Assembly (NCBI GenBank): GCA_047967505.1
Contig: CM106539.1
Direction: 5' to 3' (one strand)
DNA length: 64,000 nucleotides
Source of the DNA: Dipteris shenzhenensis
Taxonomy: Eukaryota > Polypodiophyta > Polypodiopsida > Gleicheniales
The notes beneath the pieces are model-generated. The model was not told the DNA's origin. It did no database searches and saw only the letters and a program-made list of their open reading frames with translations. The stretch's first letter is position 1. Every line of letters begins with the position of its first letter. A program made the position numbers and the translations under genes. Positions 1 to 8,879 of this stretch are shown in pieces.

Positions 1-1
1 T

Positions 2-106
2 GAGCTTGTGAAAGTACATACTGATGATAATCCTGCAGATTTGCTAACTAAGAGCTTGCCTACAGAGCGGTTTGCACATTGCCGCCACATCATGGGATTA
101 GGATGA
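2..106 (+). pseudogene. Copia A: C-terminal end of pol (RNase H)
   Basis: The window opens inside the last 34 codons of a Ty1/copia polyprotein, open to a TGA at 104-106. The reading contains VKVHTDDNPADLLTKSLP and ends near HIMGLG, the usual copia RNase H C-terminus, where the host-like DNPAD-x-LTK block is strongly conserved. A polypurine-like tract and an LTR follow at the expected distance. The rest of the element lies to the left of the window, so I cannot tell whether the whole ORF is intact. Family assignment is firm; lineage is not determined. Confidence 0.9.
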
Positions 107-194
107 GACCATTCTTACTTTATGGTCTTGTATACAGTAACTGTATATTGCTGTATTTTTATTCTTTTCTCCCCTTTAGGCACATTGGCCTTTA

Positions 195-204
195 GGTGGG
201 AGGT
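195..204 (+). other. Copia A polypurine tract
   Basis: Purine-rich GGTGGGAGGT lies immediately before the TGTTGG start of the LTR, where plus-strand priming occurs in copia elements. It lies about 90 bases beyond the pol stop codon. Confidence 0.7.
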
Positions 205-410
205 TGTTGGGGTAAAGGCACATTGCCTACCCTTATATTAAAGAATTAAAGTTAGGACACCTATGACTGTCTTAAGACAGTCATAGGGTAAACCTAATCC
301 TAATAAAACTTAAGTGAGTTTGTGGTGTGACTCACTCATCTCTTCACACCCGCAATAGTGTGTCTCTCACTCTCACTCTCTTGCTCTCTTCCCACTTTAC
401 TTCCCTCTCA
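205..410 (+). repeat. Copia A 3' LTR
   Basis: The segment starts TGTTGG after the polypurine tract and ends TCTCA at 410. Directly after it an antisense copia RNase H reading (copia B) resumes at CDSDWAGD, which sets the right boundary. The LTR is only 206 bp. It contains a perfect 26-bp palindrome (261-286) and a CT-rich run near the end. The partner LTR is outside the window, so the target duplication (predicted AATAT, 411-415) cannot be checked. Confidence 0.65.
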
Positions 411-789
411 AATATCACCTGCCCAATCACTATCGCAGAAACCTCCCAACTCAATGCCTCTTGTCGTATAAGTGATGCCGTAGGTGTAGGTAGCCTTCAA
501 GTACCTTAGCAACCCTCATACCTGCGTCCCAATGGGCTTCTTGGGTGTGGCGGAGAACTGACAGAGCAATCCAACTGCGTAGGAAATATCCAGTCTAGTA
601 TTGGTGAGGTAAAGCAAACTCCCCACCATGCGTCAATACAGTGATGAATCAACCGGCTGAGATGGATCACGCACACTCAGCTTCAGACCAGTTTCCATGG
701 GAGTCACTGCTGCTTTGCAATTTTCCATCTGAAAGCGTTTGAGCAATTCCCTGCAATATTTCTCCTATGAAATAAAGATACAGCTATTT
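411..789 (-). pseudogene. Copia B, distal half: RT end and RNase H start (antisense)
   Basis: Read on the minus strand, this continues a copia pol: a block with KRFQM and VTPME (late RT), then GSLLYLTNTR-DISYAVGLL, then LRYLK and finally CDSDWAGD, the first RNase H motif. Stops interrupt it (after SSLY and after GTQV). It ends at 410, where copia A has inserted, and starts at 789, where gypsy C has inserted. The companion half of the same pol is at 6949-8355; the TATTT copy at 785-789 is one of the two target-duplication copies. Confidence 0.8.
785..789. repeat. Gypsy C target-site duplication, left copy
   Basis: TATTT directly precedes the 5' LTR at 790 and recurs exactly after the 3' LTR at 6949-6953. 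A 5-bp duplication is the expected footprint of a gypsy integrase. Confidence 0.9.
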
Positions 790-1250
790 TGTTACGCTCT
801 AGCCGAGGTAGCGTGACCTTGGAAGAATCAGTCGACATTTCCCTTAAAGGATCTATCTTTGTAAATATATTTGTTTGCGCTTCATGTAAATGATCACGAG
901 GGAATTAATGTCAAGGTCTTAGGTGAGGGCTGATAGCACCAGACTAGGTAGATCTAAGGCCAAGGGCCTAATGCAAAGGTTGTGCCTAGGGGCAAAGAAT
1001 TTAATGCATCCCAAGAGAGGGGTGAAATGTTGCATTAGGAAGGCCCTATATGGATGACATGTGGCATCTAGATCTATCTAGGGAATTGGGGCTTGTTGAG
1101 GCTAGAGAGAGAAGAGAAGGAAATTATTCACATATGATTTCGAACGGAGAATCTCTGTCTGCTTGATAGCCTCAGCAAGATTTGGCTGGGAGGTGATTCA
1201 TGGTGCTGCTCCCGTGATCTGCAGTAAAAATTAGATAGTTAGTTGTTACA
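790..1250 (+). repeat. Gypsy C 5' LTR
   Basis: A 461-bp LTR with TG...CA ends (TGTTACGC ... TTGTTACA). It matches the 3' LTR at 6489-6948 base for base except for about ten substitutions and one single-base indel that I count by eye. That is roughly 2 percent divergence, so a fairly recent insertion. The LTR ends in the same TGTTAC string with which it starts, giving a short terminal direct repeat. Confidence 0.95.
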
Positions 1251-1253
1251 TTT

Positions 1254-1265
1254 TGGTATCAGAGC
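1254..1265 (+). other. Gypsy C primer-binding site (initiator tRNA-Met)
   Basis: TGGTATCAGAGC, complementary to the 3' end of plant initiator tRNA-Met, lies three bases after the 5' LTR. This fixes the orientation of element C as plus. Confidence 0.93.
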
Positions 1266-2563
1266 CCAGGCCAGGCACAGGAGATGTGACGTGCAGAAGC
1301 GGGACACGCAGGTGTCTAAGCTGTTGCTGGAGCGGAGGGTTCCCGTAAGGCAATTCGATGGAATTGAAGGGTCGCAGGTTATAAGGAAACGTCCATGAGG
1401 CCTGGTGGCTGACGACAGATAGGCGTGGAGCGTAGGTGGCGAGTCGTCCAACTGTGACCTTCACGTGATGGATAGAGATGGATCGTCGAAGGACCTGAGC
1501 GCCAAATCGACGGGCCGACTGTGTGATGCTGCGACGTGACGACGGACAATTGGCCTACGCATCGATTGGTGCTGGACTACATTAACGGAGATCCCATGCG
1601 GGGCAATCGACGAATATCGAAGTGATCTCTGTTGACGCAGATTGCGACGGGAAGTGGGGCATAGTTGTAGCTAGTCTTAACATTTGGTCATAAACCCCAC
1701 GCGACGGGCAGACTGCAACGACGCAGCGGACGATAGCGTGGAGCACATGATAGGCAAGGAATTCGGTCCTTCACGTGATCGACAACAGGCCTGGAGTGGT
1801 GCTGGAACAGATAGCAGTAGTTCGTGAGCGGGGAGATCATTTGGCACGTAAGCTGTGATTTGGAACGCAGAGGTGGCGCAGAGCAAGCTGGCTAGCCCGT
1901 GATCTGCTACTTTGGCACACGTGTGCTCAGAGATCTCCAACGCCAAGCAACCTGCTCGTAAGCAGTGACTGGGGCGACGATCCAGCGACACTCTGGGACG
2001 CAGATTGGGCGCAGAAGCGCAGGGCTTGAACAGGGTAGGCAAGTATAAAAGGCCGCGCAAACACTCATCACTGTCGAGGGAGATCCAAGGCTGTGACTAC
2101 GGACTGTTGGCGGGATTTACAAGGAACCAAGAAGTGGTGAAATCGTTGATGACCAGGGAGCTTTCTTTGACCTCCATTAGTTTCGTGTTGTTTTTTTTCT
2201 TCTCGATTTAGTCGGGTGGTGCTCTACTTTCATAGACAGGATCTCGTGAATGATCAGCCTACATGAGGCTTTAATGTTGTAGCAAGGGCAAATTATGCCT
2301 GTGTGCTTCAGTCAGAGTCAGTTTGCAGGAATTTCCCTAGTATAGGGAAAAGCGCCATCTGAGATATATGCCTGTATTAAATGCCTGATCAGTGTGAATG
2401 TGGGATTGCAAGAATTTCCTAGTATAGGGAATTGTGTCAGAGTGTTAGTACACTGAATTGTGTCAGCTTGTAAATACAGCTTTCTAGTGGTGTTTTTAAA
2501 AATTAAAAAAAAACAAACAAACAAAAACAAATCAAAACAAAACAAAACAAACCAAAACACCCA
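1266..2563 (+). other. Gypsy C untranslated leader
   Basis: About 1.3 kb separates the primer site from gag. No long ORF reads in the gag sense. It contains a repeated tract, AATTTCCCTAGTATAGGGAA near 2330 and a close copy near 2412, each a short inverted repeat. It ends in a 55-base A-rich run of CAAAA/AAACA units directly upstream of the gag ATG at 2564. An unstructured A-rich stretch before the start codon would suit translation initiation; that role is inferred. Confidence 0.6.
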
Positions 2564-4258
2564 TTGAACAGAATGGAAGCAGAAGAAGGAGCTTCCAGGA
2601 GGGACCCTGGTGAATCAGGAGTCCGGCCGACCCAGCAGGTGTCGCGCCCAGTAGCTCACACTTTATCTGGCAGGATTGCATTGCTGGAGGATGCCTTGCA
2701 ACAGTTGTTAGCGCAGCAATTACAGGCCAATGCAGGGCAGTCCGAACTTAGGAGAGCGATACATAGTATGTCTGCCAGACCTTCTCGAGAGGAGAAGGGA
2801 AAGGCTCCAATGGAACCGGAGTCTAGTGTCCATACGGTCGAGCTTAGGAAGGCTAAAGTGCCAAATATTGCCAATTACAGACCGGAAAAGTATTCTGGTC
2901 GGATGAACGACCGTAGCTCCGATGTCATTGAGACCTGGTTACACAAATGGGACGAGGCGTTCGCCATTTGTGAAATCAGAAATGACATTAAGAAGATCCG
3001 TGAGGCCACCCACATGTTTAGTGAGGCAGCGAATCGGTGGTGGATTAAACAACAAAAAGATGGTATAGCATCCACAACTTGAGAGGGGTTTAAAAGAGAG
3101 TTCAGGAAACACTTCTTACCTCCTGACGAAGCATCCCGAGCTTGGGATCAATATAGGAACCTTCGTCAGAGAAATTTATCAGTGGCAGAATACACTGATA
3201 AGTTTCGAGAGAGTGTAATGAAGGTTGACGAACCCCTGCCTCAATCAATCCAAGTGAAAGATTTCATATTTGGATTGAATAATCGAATAAAAATGGAAGT
3301 TCGGGCCAAGTACGCGAACACGTTAGATGATGCAATAGCTATAGCCCTGAACTATGAGGATGCCAAGGGCAGCAAGCCAAGTGGGTTTGCACAGGTTGGA
3401 ACCCAGTATGGGTATCCGAAGAAATCTAGGTTTAAGAAGAAGTGGGCTAGTAGAGGGAGTGGTTCGCAGCTGAGTGGTCAAGCCAAGCAGGCAAGACCGG
3501 CTGAAACTCCTAAACCAAGTACCACCATTGGAGTGAAGAGGAAAGTAACCCCAATGGCAGCTCGGGCTTGGTCTAAGTCTCCCTTGAGCCCAGAACAAAG
3601 GGAAAAAGCAAGGAGAGAAGGCTTATGTTTTGGTTGCCTTCAGCCTCATCAGTGGAAGGATTGTCCTCCTAACAAAGATCGTCGGATGGCTGAGATGGTG
3701 ATCTCAGAGTGCGACATGGAGATGGAGGGAAGTCCCAGAGCGGAAGAGATGCAGATTCAGCTAGCAGGATCTTCTCAGAGGTTAGTACCTTGTTTGTTAT
3801 GTGTGTCTGTTGCTAAGCTAGTGACGAGTGCACCTGATAACATCCTATCTAAGCCCGCAGCAACAGGGTATACAGCCTTTAATGATACGGAGTTAATTAA
3901 AATGAAAGGGCAAGTGGCCAATCATGATGTCATTGTGTTATTTGACTCGGCGTCAACTCACAATGTGATTAACTCCAAGCTCGTGAAGAGGCTGAAATTA
4001 AAGACAAGTCCATCTGACTATGCGTATACAGTCAGGATGGCAGATGGAAGTTCAACTGAAGTATGGGACCAAAGGGTTACCCAGTTGGAGCTTTGGATTC
4101 AGGACTATGTTGAGAAGCTTGATTTTGAAATGACCAAGCTTGCTCATGCAGATATAGCCCTGGGTATGGCGTGGCATTCTAGGAAGAATCCAGCCATTGA
4201 TTGGAAAAAGCACGTATATCAATTCAAGATGAATGATACAACCGAAACTGAATTAAAA
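2564..4258 (+). pseudogene. Gypsy C gag and protease, one premature stop
   Basis: A long gag-pro frame opens at ATG 2564. The capsid-like region has the retrotransposon gag core (ETWLHKWDEAF; then RWW near 3035). A TGA at 3080-3082 interrupts it exactly where a Trp is expected, and the same frame continues through EYTDKFRE and a zinc-knuckle-like CFGCLQPHQWKDC (about 3628-3667; spacing C-x2-C-x3-H-x4-C, one residue shorter than the canonical knuckle). The protease region reads LFDSASTHNVI near 3938-3972. Related elements have D-S/T-G here, so DSA is probably an inactive site. Coding identity is lost at about 4258, where a solo LTR is inserted. The single stop and DSA site suggest a dead but recently active copy. 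Confidence 0.85.
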
Positions 4259-4263
4259 ACTGT
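4259..4263. repeat. Solo-LTR target duplication, left copy
   Basis: ACTGT here recurs at 5091-5095 and brackets the inserted non-coding segment. The longer AACTGT (4258-4263 and 5090-5095) is shared, so the boundary is uncertain by one base. Confidence 0.6.
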
Positions 4264-5090
4264 CCACAGCTCTCCCTTCTCCAAAGCTCTCCCTCTCTCT
4301 GGACAAACACTAGGGCCCAGGACAAATTGTCGGGCTGGACCCCCCCGAAGGTCTTTATTACTTTCAGAAAAACTGTTACAAAAGTTCAGCAGGAAGCTGT
4401 CTCGTAAGTCTCTCTCCTCATACGTGAAAAGAAATCCTTCTTTACAAGGGCTTCAAACCCCATTCAAATTGGCAACATGCCACTTGTCTACAATCTAGAC
4501 TAACTCTTATTACAAGCCACTTAGGGCCATTCTGGAGTCTTCAAGGCTCTCGGTCACACGAACCGCTTCCTAGGTGCTTGTCAGGCTCCCATTTCGCTTA
4601 GGAAAAATAATCCTTCCTAGTACCTGCAACAATTAATTAAAGCGCACCACCATGGTACCCATTAATTGTTAGCGCTTTGCATGCAAAATAACACACTGTG
4701 GACTAATCCTAGTCACGGTGGGCGTCCCCACTGAACACATGTGCACATCTAAACAAATATATATATAAATAAATATATATATATATTTTCTCTGGTTGAC
4801 CGAGGTCAACACTCTTGATTATAATTAAAGAGCTTCGACCAAAGGTCAAGGCGCTTTAATTATAGCCAAGTCTCTCCAACCGGAGTTGGCACATCTTGGT
4901 TAACCGGGGTTAACCCTCTTGGCGCAGGCCAAGTCTTGTTGACCAAAGTCAACATTCTCTGACCGTAGTCAGGTTTACTTGACTGGAGTCAAGTATCTTT
5001 GACCGTAGTCAATCCTTTGACCATTAAAATGACTCTTTGACCGTAATTAACACATATAACATTCTTTAATTAAGATCAAATAAATGGTCA
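4264..5090 (-). mobile_element. Antisense solo LTR inside gypsy C
   Basis: 827 bp of non-coding DNA splits the gag-pol of gypsy C. On the minus strand it begins TGACCATTT and shows LTR order: an upstream palindrome array (5012-4795), an AT-rich TATA-like stretch (4786-4758), and AATAAA within AGTAATAAAGACC close to the far end (about 4355-4365). I therefore read it as a solo LTR with U3, R and a short U5. The 5-bp flanking repeat ACTGT supports insertion. The other terminus reads GTGG rather than the canonical CA, so the end is either mutated or slightly misplaced. An inverted repeat around ATTAATT/GCGC (about 4629-4680) lies in the R/U5 part. Confidence 0.6.
4795..5012. promoter_or_regulatory. 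Array of TTGAC palindromes (W-box-like)
   Basis: At least eight short inverted repeats follow one another every 20-40 bases: GTTGACCGAGGTCAAC (4795-4810), CTTCGACCAAAGGTCAAG (4833-4850, nested in a longer arm pair TATAATTAAAG/CTTTAATTATA), CCAACCGGAGTTGG (4876-4889), GGTTAACCGGGGTTAACC (4898-4915), GTTGACCAAAGTCAAC (4938-4953), CTGACCGTAGTCAG (4959-4972), TTGACTGGAGTCAA (4979-4992) and TTGACCGTAGTCAA (4999-5012). Most contain TTGAC on both strands, the core bound by WRKY factors. The array lies upstream of the TATA-like tract when read on the minus strand. A role as stress-responsive enhancer is an inference. Confidence 0.7.
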
Positions 5091-5095
5091 ACTGT

Positions 5096-5961
5096 ACTTT
5101 GACTTAGGATATTTACATTGTGGTGACAAATGATGTGCTTTATGTCTTGCGAGGTGAAAAAGATATACCTGAGGGACCGTTGGTTTCCGTGATGGAAATC
5201 CGAAAAGCTCAGGAAGAGTTTAAATTCCTTTGCACAGCATTGGTAGAGCCGGTTGATGATTCTTCGGCTAGCACTGATCTTGCACAAAGTGGTGAGATGG
5301 CCAAGCTGGCTAATCTTATAACAGAGGAGTTCTCTGAATGTTTTAGGGATGAACTACCTTATGGGTTACCTCCAGAGCGGAAAGTTCAACATAAGATTGA
5401 ACTGATCCCGGGGGCAGAACCTGTAAGTAGACCTCCCTATAGAATGATTTTTACTGAAGAGGCGGAGGTGCGTAGACAACTAGAAGAATACCTCAAGTTG
5501 GGACAGATTCAACCAAGTTTCTCACCTTTAGCTTCGCCAATGATATTAAAGAAGAAAAAGGATGTACGTTTCGCCTCTGTATAGATTACAGAGCATTGAA
5601 TAATATCACTGTTAAGCACAGGTATCCGATGGCTCGGATTGATGATTTGCTAGATGCATTACATGGAGCCGTGATTTTCAGCAAGATAGATCTTAAGTGT
5701 GGCTACCATCAGATCCGGATTAGAGCCGAGGATGTGCATAAAACCGCTTTCACAAGCAGGTTTGGTCATTATGAGTTTTTGGTAATGCCCTTCGGACTTA
5801 CCAATGCTCCAGCGACATTCGTCATGCTTATGAACGATTTGCTACGTCCGTATATCGGAAAGTTCGTAGTACATTTTATTGACGATATCCTGATATTCAG
5901 TAAAAGTATTACTGAGCATCGTGAACACTTAAGAGTAGTGTTCAGTACTTTGAGATGCTAG
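5096..5961 (+). pseudogene. Gypsy C pol: reverse transcriptase (broken)
   Basis: After the solo LTR the pol resumes. The RT N-terminus runs to 5584 ([40 protein letters not shown]) and then shifts frame by one base near 5562-5566. It continues at about 5566-5961 with [32 protein letters not shown]-type blocks and the catalytic FIDDIL (a variant of YxDD). The reading stops abruptly after VVFSTLR at about 5945. The rest of RT, all of RNase H and the integrase core are missing, because the next bases already encode the integrase C-terminus. So C is an internally deleted, non-autonomous copy. Confidence 0.9.
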
Positions 5962-6476
5962 CACTTGCGAGAGCTAATATCCGCCAGGCTATGGATAGAG
6001 CCAAGGTGTATGCGGATGAAAACCAGTCTATAAGAGTATTTAAGGAAGGAGAAAAAGTTTTTCTCAGAGTTCCTTCACACTCCAAGTCGTTGACTTCAGG
6101 AGAGTGTGCTAAGTTATCACCTCGATACTGTGGGCCGTGGTTAATTCTCAAGAGAATAGGCAGTGTAGCCTATAAATTAGAATTGCCACAGGGGTGTAAG
6201 GTGCACCCGGTTTTTCATGTTTCACGCTTAAAGAAATTTTTACATACAGGTGACTCACTAATCGAAGGTGTGGTTTTGTTTCAGGAGATAGAGGATATTG
6301 CAAGGTGCAAACCAACAAGAATCCTGGACCGAGGAACAATGCAAATACGAAATCAGAAGATACCCACGGTGTTGGTTGCATGGCATGGTCAACCTCTATC
6401 CGAAGCTACCTGGGAATCCGTATATCAGTTGCGGAGAGTGTTCCCAGAGTTTATCATCGAGGACGCTGATGTCTGA
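5946..6476 (+). pseudogene. Gypsy C integrase C-terminus with chromodomain
   Basis: This frame (conserved to the TGA at 6474-6476) encodes the end of a chromovirus integrase. It has ANIRQAMDRAK and LSPRYCGPWLIL-RIG-VAYKLELP, the GPY/F module, then HPVFHVSRLKK. A chromodomain-like tail follows, with ILDRGTMQIRNQ, VLVAWHGQPLSEATWES and FPEFIIED. Such chromodomains direct integration toward particular chromatin. It is fused by deletion to the RT fragment upstream but in another frame. The reading is otherwise clean, in keeping with the low LTR divergence. Confidence 0.9.
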
Positions 6477-6488
6477 AGAGGGAAGGAA
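6475..6488 (+). other. Gypsy C polypurine tract
   Basis: GAAGAGGGAAGGAA directly precedes the TG of the 3' LTR, as expected for the plus-strand primer. Confidence 0.85.
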
Positions 6489-6948
6489 TGTTACGCTCTA
6501 GCCGAGGTAGCATGACCTCGGAAGAATCAGTCGACATTTCCCTTAAAGGATCTATCTTTGTAATATATTTGTTTGCGCTTCATGTAAATGATCGGGAGGG
6601 AATTAATGTCAAGGTCCTAGGTGAGGGCTGATAGCACCAGACTAGGTAGATCTAAGGCCAAGGGCCTAATGCAAAGGTTGTGCCTAGGGGCAAAGAATTT
6701 AATGCATCCCAAAAGAGGGGTGAAATGTTGCATTAGGAAGGCCCTATATGGATGACATGTGGCATCTAGATCTATCTAGGGAATTGGGGCTTGTTGAGGC
6801 TAGAGAGAGAAGAGAAGGAAATTATTCACGTATGATTTCGAACAGAGAATCTCTGTCTGCTTGTTAGCCTCAGCAAGATTTGGCTGGGAGGTGATTCATG
6901 GTGCTGCTCCCGTGATCTGCAGTAGAAATTAGATAGTTAGTTGTTACA
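6489..6948 (+). repeat. Gypsy C 3' LTR
   Basis: 460 bp, TG...CA ends, about 98 percent identical by eye to 790-1250. It is followed immediately by the right target-duplication copy TATTT (6949-6953), after which antisense copia B pol resumes without loss. Confidence 0.95.
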
Positions 6949-8355
6949 TATTTCCCTGCTTCACCTCAATCCCAAGAAAGTAGTGAAGTATGCCTAAGTT
7001 AATCATCTCAAACTCCTCCATGAGAAGTCTCTTGACCTGAGCAACCTTCTTCGTATGATCCCCTGTAATGATGAGGTCATCCACATATAGAATCAATACC
7101 AGCCGCAAATCCCTCTCTGTGTCAAGATAAAGATTTGCCTCTGATGGACTCCGCTAAAGCCCGATCTTCTGAAAGAAAACATCTATCCGCTGGTACCAAG
7201 CTCTGGGGGCCTGTTTCAGCCCTTATAAGGCCTCCTTCAATTTGCGGGCTTTTGTTGGGGATCCTGGAATTGAAATCCTAGTGGTTGTGCCACATATACC
7301 TCCTCCTCCAGGGTTCCATTAATAAATGCAGACTTGATGTCCATCTGAAAAATAGGCCAACTGTGATGAGCAGCCAAGACAATGACTGTCCGAATGGTCA
7401 CCATCCTAGTTGTGGGAGTGAAGGTCTCGTCGAAGTCAAGTCCTTCTGATTGTGCATAGCCTTTCACCACCAATCTCGCTTTGTACTTGTCCAAGCTCCC
7501 ATCTGACTTGAACTTAAGCTTGTACACCCATTTAGTCCCAATGACCTTCCGCTTGGTTGGTTTGGGCACTAAATCCCAAGTGTCATTTTTTAAAATGGCA
7601 TCCATCTCTGCCTGCATGGCTTCCTGCCATTCTGGAATATCCTTTCCTCCCTGGAAGGAACGGAGCTCCTCAAGCTGAGCCACCATAGCGTAGTTCACGG
7701 AGGGAGTGTTCATGTTGCGTTGAGACCACTGCACTCTAGAACTGCTCTCGGGAATGTCCGTGACCCGTGAGTCTGCTAAAGTCTTCAAACACCACTACAG
7801 TAGCTTCTTCTTTGATGGAGGTGTCTTTGCTGGAGTCACCTTGGGAGCCGGTTCTGGAACAACAGGCTCCTCCTCCTCGGGGTCTTCAGTCATCTCCACC
7901 TCTTGGATGGTGACCTTGGGTGGGGCTAATGACGGAAGTTCAAGAACCTCTTCTGCAGGCTATGGCTCTGACTCCTCAAAGATCACGTCCCTGCTGATAA
8001 GGATCTTCTTCTTTTCCAGGTCAAAGAGGCGATAGGCCTTGGATTCTTCACTGTATCCCACAAAGATACATCTTCGGCTATGGGAACGTCAGCTCATCTT
8101 TATGTACATGAACAAATGCTTTAGAACGGAAAATCCGTAAACGAGATATCGTGGGCTTCTTACCATAGTAAGCTTCGTATGGAGTCTTGTCACCAACCAC
8201 CTTGGTCTTGGTTCTATTGAGGATGTGAACGGCACTGTTCACGGCTTCACTCCCAGTAAGCTTTCGAGAGATTCCTCCCTCGCAACATGGTCAAACATGT
8301 CTCTGTGATAGTCCTGTGCTTCCTCTCAACAACTCCGTTCTACTGAGTCTGATAT
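6949..8355 (-). pseudogene. Copia B, proximal half: integrase end, linker and RT (antisense)
   Basis: On the minus strand, from 8355 downward: integrase end with NGVVERKHRT (preceded by a stop where a Gln is expected), ILNRTKTK and YEAYYGKKPT; a linker with SRDVIFEE; then the RT. The RT is clean from 7788 to 7237 (AMQAEMDAILKNDTWDLVP, KWVYKLKFKSDGS, KARLVVKGYAQ, FTPTTRM, QMDIKSAFINGTLEEEVYV). After a frameshift it continues to KQAPRAWYQR, LYVDDLIITG (about 7071-7095) and HYFLGIEV, then is cut by gypsy C at 6948. The matching remainder is at 411-789. Several stops and frameshifts show it is older than C. Upstream parts (gag, protease) are missing. Confidence 0.88.
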
Positions 8356-8835
8356 TCAAACAGAGATCAAAGAACACGAAGCTAGAAGTGATAATGCGCT
8401 GAAGATTAGAATAGGGGGACTCCCAAAAGATTGGTACAAAGAGGAGGACACATATAGTGAAATATTGACAAAGATCAAAGCAAGCTTGCCCAACATTGAA
8501 TGGGTGGATGATGATGAGCAAGATGATGACGACTCCAGGCCAACTTCTATTATGCACTATAAAGGTCATGTAATCCTTACACTGAAGTCAAAAGATATGC
8601 GGATCAAGCTTCTTCGACAATCTTACAAGCTGAAGGGTACCAAAGTATGGATAGCTGAGGAGCTTACATAGGCTCAACTCAAGAATAAGGCAATTGAATT
8701 AGCTAAAGTCAAGGCTGCCAGAAAGGATGGAAAATGGGCAGTTTACCGTGAAGGCGTAGCCCTAATCAGAGAGTTTAAATCAAAACCAAAAGACTCTCAG
8801 TCTTCAACTGATGTCAATCTTACAAGCTGAAGGGT
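8342..8835 (+). pseudogene. L1-ORF1p-like RNA-binding protein fragment
   Basis: One plus-strand frame runs from about 8342 through 8835 with a single TAG at 8669-8671. It starts with a charged stretch (EIKEHEARSDNALK), then IRIGGLPKDWY, an acidic patch (VDDDEQDDDD), a block ILTLKSKDMRIKLLRQ, and KGTKVWIAEELT followed by an Arg/Lys-rich AKVKAARKDGKW. The order (short coiled segment, RRM-like start, then a basic C-terminal domain) resembles L1-type ORF1 proteins, which coat LINE RNA. I do not recognise the exact family, and a different gag-like protein is possible. It abuts the copia B integrase fragment; the breakpoint is uncertain by about 15 bases. Confidence 0.4.
8618..8682. repeat. 65-bp direct duplication, copy 1
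   Basis: Begins CAATCTTACAAGC and ends GCTCAACTCAA. It matches 8815-8879 except for one base: TAG here, CAG there, so the stop inside the ORF1p-like frame is private to this copy. Confidence 0.9.
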
Positions 8836-8879
8836 ACCAAAGTATGGATAGCTGAGGAGCTTACACAGGCTCAACTCAA
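8815..8879. repeat. 65-bp direct duplication, copy 2
   Basis: Second copy of 8618-8682, 132 bases downstream, retaining the presumed ancestral CAG. It sits at the end of the ORF1p-like reading and breaks it. Confidence 0.9.

Noticed and set aside
1239-2211. ORFs on both strands of the gypsy C leader
   Set aside because: They overlap the LTR end and primer site and show no domain; the leader is expected to be untranslated.
4795-5012. CRISPR-like repeat array
   Set aside because: Units are short self-complementary palindromes of unequal length and sequence, not identical direct repeats with uniform spacers, and the DNA is plant-like.
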